Below are positions 30,750 through 39,323 of a DNA stretch of 64,000 bases, piece by piece. The stretch is taken from positions 4,268,760 to 4,332,759 of the forward strand of contig NZ_CP006569.1 of the NCBI RefSeq assembly GCF_000517425.1. Direction: 5' to 3'. The position numbers and the translations under genes are program-made. Positions within the stretch are counted from its first letter, which is position 1. Every line of letters starts with the position of its first letter. The DNA is from Sodalis praecaptivus (lineage in GTDB: Bacteria; Pseudomonadota; Gammaproteobacteria; Enterobacterales; Enterobacteriaceae). The notes beneath the pieces were generated by a model that was not told the DNA's origin, ran no database searches, and saw nothing but the letters and a program-made list of their open reading frames with translations.

Positions 30750-32204
30750 ATGTATATCGGCATCGATTTAGGCACCTCCGGCGTGAAAGCTATCCTGCTC
30801 AGTGAGGATCAGCGCATCCTCGCCAGCCACAGCGAACCGCTACGAGTGTCACGTCCGCATCCACTGTGGTCGGAGCAAGATCCAGAAATTTGGTGGCAGG
30901 CCACCGATACGGCGCTGCGCGCTCTGGCCGCTAACCATAGCCTGCGCGGGGTGAAAGCGGTGGGGTTGAGTGGCCAGATGCACGGCGCGACCCTGCTGGA
31001 CAAGCGGCAACGGGTGCTGCGACCGGCGATTTTATGGAACGACGGCCGCAGTTATGCCCAATGCCAAGCGCTGGAGGCGGCGGTCCCGGCCTCACGGCGC
31101 ATTACCGGCAACCTGATGATGCCGGGTTTCACCGCGCCCAAATTACGCTGGGTGGCGGAACAGGAGCCGGATATTTTCCGCCAAATAGATAAGGTTTTAC
31201 TGCCAAAAGATTACCTACGCTTGCGCATGACCGGCGATTTCGCCACCGACATGTCCGACGCGGCGGGGACCTTATGGTTGGACGTTGGCCGGCGGGACTG
31301 GAACGAGGCGCTGCTGGCGGCCTGCGGCCTGGACCGCACGGCTATGCCAGCGCTGTTTGAAGGCTGCCAGATCACCGGCACGCTGCGCGCCAGTCTGGCT
31401 GCACGCTGGCAAATGCCGGCGGTACCGGTGGTGGCGGGAGGCGGCGACAATGCGGCGGGCGCCATCGGCGTCGGCATTTACCGTCAGGGTCAGGCGATGC
31501 TCTCCCTCGGCACCTCCGGCGTGTATTTTGCCGTCAGCAACGGTTTTTTAAGTAATCCTGAACAGGCGGTACACAGTTTTTGTCATGCGCTGCCGGATAC
31601 CTGGCATTTGATGTCGGTAATGTTGAGCGCCGCGTCGTGCCTCGACTGGGCTGCCAGGCTAACCGGCCTGAATAACGTGCCGGCCCTGCTAGCCGCCGCC
31701 GCCGGCGCGGACGATAACGCACCGCCGGTGTGGTTCCTGCCCTACCTTTCCGGCGAACGCACGCCCCATAACAATCCCGCCGCCACCGGCGCTTTTTGGG
31801 GGTTGACTCACCAACACGGGCCGTCGGAGATTGCCCGGGCGGTAGTGGAAGGCGTCAGTTTCGGCCTGGCGGACGGTATGGATGTCCTGCACGCAACCGG
31901 ATTACGGCCGGCATCGGTGACGCTTATCGGCGGCGGGGCGCGCAGTCATTGGTGGCGACAGCTGTTGGCGGATGTCTGTGGACAGCAGTTGGATTACCGC
32001 ACCGGCGGCGATGTGGGACCGGCGCTCGGCGCCGCGCGCCTGGCGCTTATCGGCCTGCATCCCGGCGAGCCGCTGGAGAATTGGCTGACGCCGCTGCCGC
32101 TGGAAGCCAGCTATGTGCCGGAGGCGGCGCATCATCAGCGTTATCAAACGAAGCGACGGCTATTCGCTGACCTCTACCGGCAACTGGCGGCGCTGCGCCC
32201 CTAG
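30750..32204 (+). CDS. xylB: Xylulokinase
   Basis: 484 residues, FGGY kinase equal in length to E. coli XylB. It phosphorylates D-xylulose to xylulose-5-phosphate, which enters the pentose phosphate pathway. The N-terminus YIGIDLGTSGVKAILL, the GLSGQMHGATLLD substrate stretch, WNDGRS, and the catalytic-Asp region VAGGGDNAAGAIGVG are typical; the C-terminal ATP motif is TLIGGGARSHWWRQLLADV. AGGAG lies seven bases before the ATG. It is downstream of xylA in the same operon. Confidence 0.97.
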   Translation: MYIGIDLGTSGVKAILLSEDQRILASHSEPLRVSRPHPLWSEQDPEIWWQATDTALRALAANHSLRGVKAVGLSGQMHGATLLDKRQRVLRPAILWNDGRSYAQCQALEAAVPASRRITGNLMMPGFTAPKLRWVAEQEPDIFRQIDKVLLPKDYLRLRMTGDFATDMSDAAGTLWLDVGRRDWNEALLAACGLDRTAMPALFEGCQITGTLRASLAARWQMPAVPVVAGGGDNAAGAIGVGIYRQGQAMLSLGTSGVYFAVSNGFLSNPEQAVHSFCHALPDTWHLMSVMLSAASCLDWAARLTGLNNVPALLAAAAGADDNAPPVWFLPYLSGERTPHNNPAATGAFWGLTHQHGPSEIARAVVEGVSFGLADGMDVLHATGLRPASVTLIGGGARSHWWRQLLADVCGQQLDYRTGGDVGPALGAARLALIGLHPGEPLENWLTPLPLEASYVPEAAHHQRYQTKRRLFADLYRQLAALRP

Positions 32205-32372
32205 AGCGCGTCGGCCATGCGCGAGAGCGCCGACCGCCGCCGCTGCGCCTCATCGGGCGCCGCTGTGGGGAAATTGACTGATTTTGCCGGTTGACGCACA
32301 GCGGACCAATTCTTTCTTATCCTTGGACGGTATATGCTGGCTTCCCGGACACTTCAGGCGAGATCTGCCGCT

Positions 32373-33560
32373 ATGTTTGACAAGCGTTATCGCATCACAT
32401 TGTTGTTTAACGCCAACAAAGTGTACGACCGGCAAGTGGTTGAAGGCGTTGGCGAGTACCTCCAGGCATCGCAGTGCGATTGGGATATTTTTATCGAAGA
32501 AGACTTCCGTTGCCGCATCAACGGCGTGGACGAATGGCTGGGAGACGGGGTGATCGCCGATTACGACGACCGCGCCATCGAGCACTTTCTGAGCGGCGTA
32601 GCGGTGCCGGTGGTGGGCGTCGGCGGCTCTTATCAGCACGACGAGGATTATCCGCCGGTACCTTACATCGCCACCGACAATTACGCACTGGTCGCCAGCG
32701 CATTTAATCACTTAAAAGAAAAGGGCCTTAGCCGATTCGCCTTTTACGGCCTGCCCGCCAGCAGCGGGAAACGCTGGTCCATTGAGCGGGAACAGGCATA
32801 CCGCCAGTTGACCGCTAACGAATATTATCAGCCGGTGGTCTATCAAGGCATGGAAACTACCGCCGACAACTGGCAGCACGCGCAGAACAGACTCGCCGAC
32901 TGGGTACAGTCGCTGCCGCCGCAGACGGGGATCATCGCCGTTACCGATGCCCGCGCCCGCCATTTATTGCAGGTGTGCGAACATCTCAACATCGCCGTGC
33001 CGGAAACGCTGTGCGTTATCGGCATCGACAATGAGGAGTTGGCCCGCTGTCTGTCGCGGGTCCCGCTCTCCTCGGTAGCCCAAGGGACGCGGCAAATGGG
33101 GTACCAGGCGGCCAAATTGCTGCATCAACTGCTGAATAACGCCCACCAGCCCCTCGCGCGCATCAACGTGCCGCCGGTACGCGTAGTGGAACGTCGTTCG
33201 ACGGATTTCCGTTCGCTGAACGACCCGGCGGTGATCCAGGCCATGCATTACATCCGCTATAACGCCTGCAAGGGCATCAAAGTGGAGCAGGTGCTGGATG
33301 CGGTGGGCATGTCGCGCTCCAATCTGGAAAAACGCTTCAAGGATGAAACCGGTAACACTATTCATAATATGATCCACCAAGAACGGCTCAACAGCGCCCG
33401 TAATTTGCTGACCTCCACCTCGTTGACGATCAATGAGGTGTCGCAAATGTGCGGCTATCCTTCGCTGCAATATTTCTACCTGGTGTTTAAAAAAGCGTTC
33501 GATACCACGCCAAAAGAGTACCGCCAGCGCCAGGGGGAAACCGCTTTCGGATCCCCCTGA
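32373..33560 (+). CDS. xylR: Xylose operon activator XylR
   Basis: 395 residues. The first 270 form a LacI-like periplasmic-binding sensor domain for D-xylose (ITLLFNANKVYDRQVVEGV, IATDNYALV, FAFYGLP, GIDNEEL), and the last 100 form an AraC-type double HTH (GIKVEQVLDAVGMSRSNLEKRF, QMCGYPSLQYFYLVFKKAF). It is very close to E. coli XylR and should activate xylA and xylF promoters. The ATG at 32373 aligns with the E. coli start (M-F-x-K-R); its ribosome site is weak. In E. coli xylR follows xylH; here it follows xylB after 168 bases, a different gene order. Confidence 0.95.
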   Translation: MFDKRYRITLLFNANKVYDRQVVEGVGEYLQASQCDWDIFIEEDFRCRINGVDEWLGDGVIADYDDRAIEHFLSGVAVPVVGVGGSYQHDEDYPPVPYIATDNYALVASAFNHLKEKGLSRFAFYGLPASSGKRWSIEREQAYRQLTANEYYQPVVYQGMETTADNWQHAQNRLADWVQSLPPQTGIIAVTDARARHLLQVCEHLNIAVPETLCVIGIDNEELARCLSRVPLSSVAQGTRQMGYQAAKLLHQLLNNAHQPLARINVPPVRVVERRSTDFRSLNDPAVIQAMHYIRYNACKGIKVEQVLDAVGMSRSNLEKRFKDETGNTIHNMIHQERLNSARNLLTSTSLTINEVSQMCGYPSLQYFYLVFKKAFDTTPKEYRQRQGETAFGSP

Positions 33561-33678
33561 CGCGACGGGGGCGCCGGTTAAACGACCGCGTTGCGTCGTC
33601 ACACCCGGTCGCAAAAACCGGCCGCCGCGCCTCCCTGCGCGGATCCCGCTGTCACGCCAGCTGACGCGCCGCGGCCGT

Positions 33679-33777
33679 TTATTTACGCATATGCTGCAGG
33701 ATAATCAGAACGTGGGTAATGATCAGCAGCCCCAGGAAATACAAGATAATCAGGCGAGCCACATTGTGCTTTTTCAC
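33679..33777 (-). CDS. Small single-span membrane protein after mgtB (MgtR-like position)
   Basis: A 32-codon ORF with a GTG start, preceded by AAGGGG at good spacing and beginning 15 bases after the mgtB stop. The peptide reads M-K-K-H-N-V-A-R, then about 19 hydrophobic residues (LIILYFLGLLIITHVLIIL), then Q-H-M-R-K. This is one membrane span with basic residues at both ends. In Salmonella the mgtCBR operon ends with MgtR, a 30-residue membrane peptide that promotes FtsH degradation of MgtC. The size, topology and place match, though I see little residue identity. Function as an MgtC or MgtB regulator is inferred from context only. Confidence 0.72.
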   Translation of the reverse strand: MKKHNVARLIILYFLGLLIITHVLIILQHMRK

Positions 33778-33792
33778 CGCGCGCCCCTTATC

Positions 33793-36477
33793 TCAGAACC
33801 ACTGGCCGAAACGGCGGATATACAGCTGTTTCACCCCCTGCGCCAGCAGGCAGTAACCCAGCAGGAGAGCGACCAGCCACGGGAAATACTGCCACGGCAA
33901 CGCTACCAGCCCGACCGCCTGTCCCAATGGCGAGAAGGGAATAGCGATGCCCGCCGCCATGATTAGCAGGGTCATCAGCATCACCGGCAGCGCGGCGCGG
34001 CGCTGAATGAACGGGATTTTCTGCGTGCGCAGCATATGCACTACCAGCGTTTGCGACAATAGCCCCTCGATGAACCAGCCGGATTGAAACAGCGACTGAT
34101 GCGCCGCCGTATTGGCGCCAAACACCTGCCACATCAACCAAAACGTGGCTATATCAAAAATCGATGACGTCGGCCCCATCCACAGCATGAAACGCCCGAT
34201 GTTTTTGGCATCCCATTTACGCGGCTGGCGCAGAAATTCCTTATCCATCTTGTCCCACGGCAGCGCCAATTGGGAAATGTCGTACATCAGATTCTGAATC
34301 AGTAAATGAATCGCCAACATCGGCAGAAACGGCAGGAAAGCGCTGGCCACCAAAACCGAAAACACATTGCCGAAATTGGAGCTGGCCGTTAGATTCAGGT
34401 ATTTAATAATATTGCCAAAGGTTTCCCGCCCTTTGATAACCCCCTCTTCCAATACCAGAAGATTTTTCTCCAGCAGAATGATATCTGCCGATTCCTTGGC
34501 GATATCGGCGGCGCTATCCACCGAGATGCCGATATCCGCGTGGTGCAACGCCGGCGCGTCATTGATCCCGTCGCCCAGAAAGCCCACGGTATGAGCATTA
34601 CCCTGTAGCGCTTGTACCACCCGGGATTTCTGCTGGGGCGTGAGACGGCAAAAGACGGTGGTGGTTTCCACCGCGCGCGCCAGTTCGTCATCGTTAAGCT
34701 TAGCGAGATCGCCGCCGCATAACGGTGTCCCGGGCGCCAGCCCGACATCGCGGCAAATCTTGCCGGTAATCACCGCATTATCACCGGTGAGCACTTTCAC
34801 CGACACGCCGTTAGCTTGCAGCGCGCTAATGGCTTCGGCGGCGCTTTCTTTGGGCGGATCCAGGAATGTCAGCAGCCCAAGAATGACCAGCTCACGCTCA
34901 TCGTCTGCGCATAAGGGCGCGGCCAGCGTCCCGTCTTCCAACCGGCGCATCGCCACCATCAGCACGCGAAATCCCTGTTGGTTATAGTTCTCCACCCGGC
35001 TGAGCCAGCGGTCGCGGGCCGCCTGATCCAACGCCCGCAGCTCATCGCCTTCCATCCAGTAGCGGGATACCGCTAGCATTTCATCCACCGCCCCTTTGCA
35101 AATCAGCGTCTGCTGACCGTCCTCATCGGCGACGACGATGGACAACCGGCGGCGTTCAAAATCAAACGGCAATTCATCGATTTTGCGATAGCGCTGCAGG
35201 CCGGCGATGGCGGGATTGTCGCTGCCGAAATGTATGATGGCCCGGTCCATCAGGTTTTTGATACCGCTCTGGTGATGGCTATTCAGCCAGGCCATCCGCA
35301 GTACGCGGTCGTCATTATGGCCGTTGATGTCCAGATGCTGCTCAAGGATGATTTCATCCCGGGTCAATGTCCCCGTTTTGTCGGTACACAGCACATCCAT
35401 GGCGCCAAAGTTCTGAATAGCGTTAAGGCGCTTGACCACCACCTTACGCCGCGACATGGCAATCGCCCCTTTCGCCAGGTTGGAGCTTACGATCATCGGC
35501 AGCATTTCCGGTGTTAGCCCCACCGCCACCGCTAAGGCAAACATCAGAGCATCGGTCCAGTCGCCCTTGGTGAACCCATTCAAGAACAGCACGATAGGCA
35601 CCATGATCAGCATGAACCGGATCAGTAACCAGCTTACGCTGTTAACGCCGCGATCGAAGGCGGTTTGCGGCCGACGGCCGACGACCGATTTCGCCAGCGT
35701 ACCGAACCAGGTCGCCGACCCAGTCGCCACCACCACCGCACTGGCGCTGCCGCTGGTCACATTCGTGCCCATCAGGCAAATCCCCGGCTGACTCAACAGA
35801 TCACCCGCGTCGCCGGACGCCTGGCTTTCTTTCGCGCTGACGTTGGCCAGAAGATCATACTTTTCAACGGGAATCGCTTCACCGCTCAGCGCCGTCTGGC
35901 TGACAAAAAGATCCCGCGATTTCAGTAATCGCACATCCGCGGGTACCATATCCCCCGCCGACAGGAAAATAATGTCACCCGGTACCACCTCCTCCAGCGC
36001 GATCTCTTTCTTTTCCGGCCGGCCCGAGGGCGTCGCGCGCCGGATTACCGTTGCCGTGGTGCGCACCAGCGTTTTCAGCATCTCCGCGGCTTTATTGGTG
36101 CGATACTCCTGCCAAAAGCGCAACATTCCGCTAAGCGTCACCATCAACAGCATAATGGCGACGCCGGTGAGATCGGTGTCGTCGCCTTGGCGCAGCGGCA
36201 GCCAATAATCGGTAACAAAACTGATGGCCGCCAGCACGATAAGTACCCAAATAAAGGGATTATTAAATGCGCCAAGCAACTGAATGAGCGCCGGCGGCGC
36301 CTTCTCGGTCGCTACGCGGTTTTCGCCGTAGTCGAGCAAACGTTGCTCGGCTTCATCATCGGTCAATCCGCTGCGCTGCGTATGCAGGCGCGCCAGCGTC
36401 GTCTCCAGGCTCTGCGCCTGCGCGCTGGCGATAGCCAGGTCACGGGCGGCATCTAATTTGGTATGTGTCATTTTCAT
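33793..36477 (-). CDS. mgtB: Mg2+-importing P-type ATPase (MgtA/MgtB family)
   Basis: 894 residues, type IIIB P-type ATPase bringing Mg2+ into the cell at low external magnesium. The phosphorylation motif CTDKTGTLT has its Asp near residue 366; TGES is represented by ALSGEAIPVEK, and the hinge by GDGINDAPAL. About ten membrane spans are predicted. The ATG at 36477 is used because AAGGA lies eight bases upstream; an earlier in-frame Met at 36513 lacks a site. I write mgtB because mgtC precedes it in the same operon; MgtA and MgtB are hard to separate by eye. A candidate leader peptide lies directly upstream and a small membrane peptide downstream. Confidence 0.93.
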   Translation of the reverse strand: MKMTHTKLDAARDLAIASAQAQSLETTLARLHTQRSGLTDDEAEQRLLDYGENRVATEKAPPALIQLLGAFNNPFIWVLIVLAAISFVTDYWLPLRQGDDTDLTGVAIMLLMVTLSGMLRFWQEYRTNKAAEMLKTLVRTTATVIRRATPSGRPEKKEIALEEVVPGDIIFLSAGDMVPADVRLLKSRDLFVSQTALSGEAIPVEKYDLLANVSAKESQASGDAGDLLSQPGICLMGTNVTSGSASAVVVATGSATWFGTLAKSVVGRRPQTAFDRGVNSVSWLLIRFMLIMVPIVLFLNGFTKGDWTDALMFALAVAVGLTPEMLPMIVSSNLAKGAIAMSRRKVVVKRLNAIQNFGAMDVLCTDKTGTLTRDEIILEQHLDINGHNDDRVLRMAWLNSHHQSGIKNLMDRAIIHFGSDNPAIAGLQRYRKIDELPFDFERRRLSIVVADEDGQQTLICKGAVDEMLAVSRYWMEGDELRALDQAARDRWLSRVENYNQQGFRVLMVAMRRLEDGTLAAPLCADDERELVILGLLTFLDPPKESAAEAISALQANGVSVKVLTGDNAVITGKICRDVGLAPGTPLCGGDLAKLNDDELARAVETTTVFCRLTPQQKSRVVQALQGNAHTVGFLGDGINDAPALHHADIGISVDSAADIAKESADIILLEKNLLVLEEGVIKGRETFGNIIKYLNLTASSNFGNVFSVLVASAFLPFLPMLAIHLLIQNLMYDISQLALPWDKMDKEFLRQPRKWDAKNIGRFMLWMGPTSSIFDIATFWLMWQVFGANTAAHQSLFQSGWFIEGLLSQTLVVHMLRTQKIPFIQRRAALPVMLMTLLIMAAGIAIPFSPLGQAVGLVALPWQYFPWLVALLLGYCLLAQGVKQLYIRRFGQWF

Positions 36478-36582
36478 TGGCCAATTCCTTGCAATCATCA
36501 AAAATGGGCGCACGGCCAGCCTCTTGGCAGCGGGAAGCGGGCAGTGCGGAACGCGTAAGCACAGGAAGTGGGCAAAGGGGGT

Positions 36583-36663
36583 TTACTGCGGGGATCGAAG
36601 TGTTGTTATTCTCCCGGCATCTCTCCGCCTTTCCCGCCTGTCGCCGGATGGGGGTTCATTCAT
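36583..36663 (-). CDS. MgtL-like leader peptide between mgtC and mgtB
   Basis: A 26-codon ORF with AGGAG six bases before its ATG, starting 13 bases after the mgtC stop. The peptide begins M-N-E-P-P-S-G-D-R-R-E-R-R-R. Acidic residue plus prolines right after the start, followed by an arginine run, is the pattern of E. coli and Salmonella MgtL (M-x-P-x-P-x-P-R-R-R), whose translation destabilises ribosomes or stalls according to Mg2+ and proline supply and so controls Rho termination before mgtA. The 105 bases from its stop to the mgtB ATG are C-rich and G-poor (36505-36582 on the minus strand), as expected of a Rho-loading site. Role inferred; not recognised as a named gene. Confidence 0.6.
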   Translation of the reverse strand: MNEPPSGDRRERRRDAGRITTLRSPQ

Positions 36664-36676
36664 AGTCATCTCCTGC

Positions 36677-37378
36677 TCAGCAACGGGATTGAGGGATAGC
36701 GATACACCAGTTAACCGCACAGACGCTTTTCTCCAGACTGATACGGCAAACCATATTTTCGATGTCTTTTTGCGCGGCCGGATAAGCCATGATGTCCGCA
36801 CTCACCTCCAGGTGGCCTGGTCGGGCAATATCCGAGCTGCGCAGCGCTTGCAACCGCAAGGCGACGTGATTCACCGCCTGCAAAATCAGCGTACGCACCA
36901 AAATTTCATCATCGCTGCCGCAAACGATACGTATGCGGAAACGTTGCTCGACGTCGTTATCCGGCGCTTTCGGCTGCAAATTGATACGCTGGGCCGCTTC
37001 GCGCAGCAGAATGTTGGCGCAGAGCAGCACCAGGGTCGCGACACAGGCATTGGCGAACTGTCCGAGCCCGCACAACAGCCCCACCGCGGCGGAACACCAC
37101 AGTGTCGCCGCGGAATTCAAGCCAGAGATATTCATGCCTTGACGCATAATGACGCCCGCGCCTAAAAATCCGACCCCGGAGACAATTTGCGCGGCGATGC
37201 GGGAGGGATTATCGGCCGCCGTACCGAGCGAACTCATAATGAAAATAGCGGCACCGGTGGCCACCAGCGCATTAGTGCGCAAGCCGACCATGCGCTGGCG
37301 CCATTGGCGCTCGGCGCCAATGGCGGCGCCCAGCAATGCCGCCAGCGATAAATGCAGGATAAAAGAGGTCCATACCAT
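36677..37378 (-). CDS. mgtC: MgtC family virulence/magnesium-stress membrane protein
   Basis: 233 residues. The N-terminal half has four or five membrane spans with the conserved MgtC stretch LGAAIGAERQWRQRMVGLRTNALVA and GVGFLGAGVIMRQG; the C-terminal 90 residues form the soluble ACT-like domain. In Salmonella MgtC restrains the F1Fo ATP synthase and supports growth in macrophages and at low Mg2+. It is the first gene of an mgtC-leader-mgtB-small peptide operon. Its 5' leader is about 315 bases long and contains short ORFs described separately, as in Salmonella where the leader senses ATP and proline-tRNA charging. Confidence 0.92.
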   Translation of the reverse strand: MVWTSFILHLSLAALLGAAIGAERQWRQRMVGLRTNALVATGAAIFIMSSLGTAADNPSRIAAQIVSGVGFLGAGVIMRQGMNISGLNSAATLWCSAAVGLLCGLGQFANACVATLVLLCANILLREAAQRINLQPKAPDNDVEQRFRIRIVCGSDDEILVRTLILQAVNHVALRLQALRSSDIARPGHLEVSADIMAYPAAQKDIENMVCRISLEKSVCAVNWCIAIPQSRC

Positions 37379-37427
37379 AACGCTTTCCTCATGGTTGGCG
37401 TAATTACGTTTTCTTTTTGCGCACGCG

Positions 37428-37508
37428 TTATTCGCGTCGTGTAATTAAACGCGGAAAACCCGGAGGAAATAAGTGATGGCGTTGTGGGATAATTAATGGC
37501 ATAAACAT
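37428..37508 (-). CDS. Proline-rich leader ORF in the mgtC 5' region
   Basis: A 26-codon ORF starting M-F-M-P-L-I-I-P, with P-P-G-F-P clustered in the middle (five prolines in all) and ending R-R-E, 49 bases before the mgtC ATG. Its ribosome site is weak (ACGGG). Salmonella mgtC has a leader ORF, mgtP, whose proline codons couple ribosome movement to transcription into mgtCBR. The position and proline density here are consistent with the same role. Sequence similarity to MgtP itself was not established. Confidence 0.5.
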   Translation of the reverse strand: MFMPLIIPQRHHLFPPGFPRLITRRE

Positions 37509-37651
37509 AACCCGTCAACGCGCGGATGAATGATCCACACGCAAAAGAAATTCAGTTCGGGTATGAGACAGCTCTAAGAGGTGAGATGAAACATTGCCCG
37601 CCGTGTTAAGGCAAGCAAACGATGAAGTTGGCTGGCCTTATAAGTTGTCAC

Positions 37652-37675
37652 TTAAAGGGTGAACGTCCAATTCAT
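37652..37675 (-). CDS. Seven-codon leader ORF near the mgtC transcript start
   Basis: GGAG two bases before ATG, then M-N-W-T-F-T-L and a stop, about 20 bases after the predicted transcript start. It could be the counterpart of Salmonella mgtM, the upstream ATP-sensing ORF, but it is very short and may be chance. Confidence 0.3.
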   Translation of the reverse strand: MNWTFTL

Positions 37676-37700
37676 TACTCCATCTATTAAAATTGCCGCT

Positions 37701-37729
37701 ACTATAGCCGCGCGCCTCAGAATTGTAAA
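37701..37729 (-). promoter_or_regulatory. Predicted mgtC promoter with PhoP-type half-site
   Basis: On the minus strand TTTACA (-35, 37729-37724), a 17-base spacer and TATAGT (-10, 37706-37701) make a good sigma70 promoter. GGTTTA, the PhoP half-site consensus, covers 37731-37726 and overlaps the -35; the second half-site five bases on (CTGAGG) is poor. The predicted start gives an mgtC leader of about 315 bases, close to the roughly 300 bases known in Salmonella. Confidence 0.6.
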
Positions 37730-38435
37730 CCTGAAAAATGCAGCATGCCGTTAGGATAAATATGAAATAAATTTATTAAAAACAATGAGTTATTATTTAA
37801 TACACTTTCGTTGCCACGTTTCAATCTTAAACACGCCATCAACGAAAGTGATTTCGCTGATCGCCCCGAGGTAGGTTGCGTTTGACCGTTTACCTTCGGA
37901 GGTATCGTGCTTGTGCCGGCAATCGGCATGATATTGATATTGCGACATCTTATTATTTTTCTCATGAACATTTTCGCCATCACTATTACGGAATTTAGAT
38001 TAATAAAGTTTAGCGCGGACCACTGTAACAACAGCGCCCGTATCATAACGGCATTAGCGCCGACCAAGACAACGACGGCGCTCGTTTCGTAACGGGGTTG
38101 GCACGATCTGTTGCAACGAAGGTGACAATGACATAACGGTGTTAAGGTGCAGAAAGAGACGTGTTACGCCTTTACCTTTTTTAGGATGATGAGGTATTGT
38201 CACCAGGGACGAGAATTGTCGACGCGCTAACGGTTTGCACCGGTCTAGGCTGACAGCAGCGCTACAGGTCACGAAACCCTCGTACCCTTTGCCCCATTCT
38301 CGTCTGAAACGAAAAACTTATTGGTTGGTTACTAGACGAGCTGTATTTCTGGCCCGCTGGCAGCGGAACGTCATAGGGGCGTTATCCCATTAACCTGACC
38401 TGAAAGGAAAGTATTTCTCCCGATAAGCTAGTCAA

Positions 38436-38647
38436 ACCATGCAGACCATATAGACCATGCAGGCCGTTCAGTCCATTCAGTCCATTTAGGCTATACAGAC
38501 CATTCACGCCATTCACGCCATTCACGCCATCCACGCCATCCACGCCATCCACGCCATCCACGCCATCCACGCCATCCACGTCATCCACGCCATCCACGCC
38601 ATCCACGCCATCCACGCCATCCACGCCATCCACGCCATCCACGCCAT
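38436..38647. repeat. 9-bp tandem repeat, about 23 units
   Basis: The right two thirds are nearly perfect CCATCCACG units; the left third has drifted (GACCATGCA, GTCCATTCA and similar) but keeps the nine-base period. Read on the minus strand from a GTG at 38642 it encodes an uninterrupted Gly-Val-Asp, then Gly-Leu-Asn/His/Tyr triplet repeat of 86 residues ending at 38382. There is no ribosome site before that GTG, so expression is doubtful. Confidence 0.9.
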
Positions 38648-39160
38648 TAAGAATAGGTCTCTCTCGGTATTAATAAAACACCAATTTGGTACCTTTATGG
38701 TTCCTATTATGTATATTTTTAGCACTTTATCGGTACCAATAAAACCTGTTGCTGTGGGTACCGCTTTGATGGGCTGTACTAATAAGCCGCTGAGATGAGG
38801 CGAGCAAAGATGCCAGAGCCCCCTTGAATGGAGTTAGGCAAACGTCAGCGGCGGCGCCATTACAAGATAGGTTCGCCCAGTTAGGCCTATTATCCATGCT
38901 TATCAACGGCATTAGGCGTACCGGCGGCCGAGTGCTTGGTGCTTTCTGCCGTGAGTTTGGGGTATGGGGTAGGGGAATTGAGGAGTTTAGGCCTTACCTC
39001 GAGACCGCCGGATGTCACTGCTGGCAGCTGTCTTTTATACTATTGGCGTCCCCGCCTGTAGTAATCGATCAATGTTTATAAGCAGCCAATCCCGTGCCGG
39101 CGATGTGCAGAGATGGCCTTCATTTGGCGATTGCTCTAAAACATAATCATCTATTACCGC

Positions 39161-39323
39161 GATTACGTGATTTGGGTGATTTAGGTGATTTAGGTGATTT
39201 CGGTGATTTCGGTGATTTCGGTGATTTGGATGATTTGGATGATTTGTGTGATTTAAATGTATTTGGTGATTTTGGTGGTTTAGGTGATTTTGGTGGTTTA
39301 GGTGATTTTGGTGGTTTAGGTGA
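39161..39323. repeat. 9-bp tandem repeat, about 18 units, with 18-bp higher order
   Basis: Units GGTGATTTA/C/G run from 39161; the last third is an 18-bp unit GGTGATTTTGGTGGTTTA repeated three times. On the plus strand it reads Gly-Asp-Leu/Phe triplets in a 96-codon ORF (39094-39384); on the minus strand two other frames are also open. No start signal supports translation. It lies 515 bases from the other large 9-bp array. Confidence 0.88.

Noticed and set aside
33600-33678. Terminator after the mgt operon or xylR
   Set aside because: GC-rich pairing around CCGGTTTTTGCGACCGG is visible, but the T-run lies in the loop rather than after the stem.
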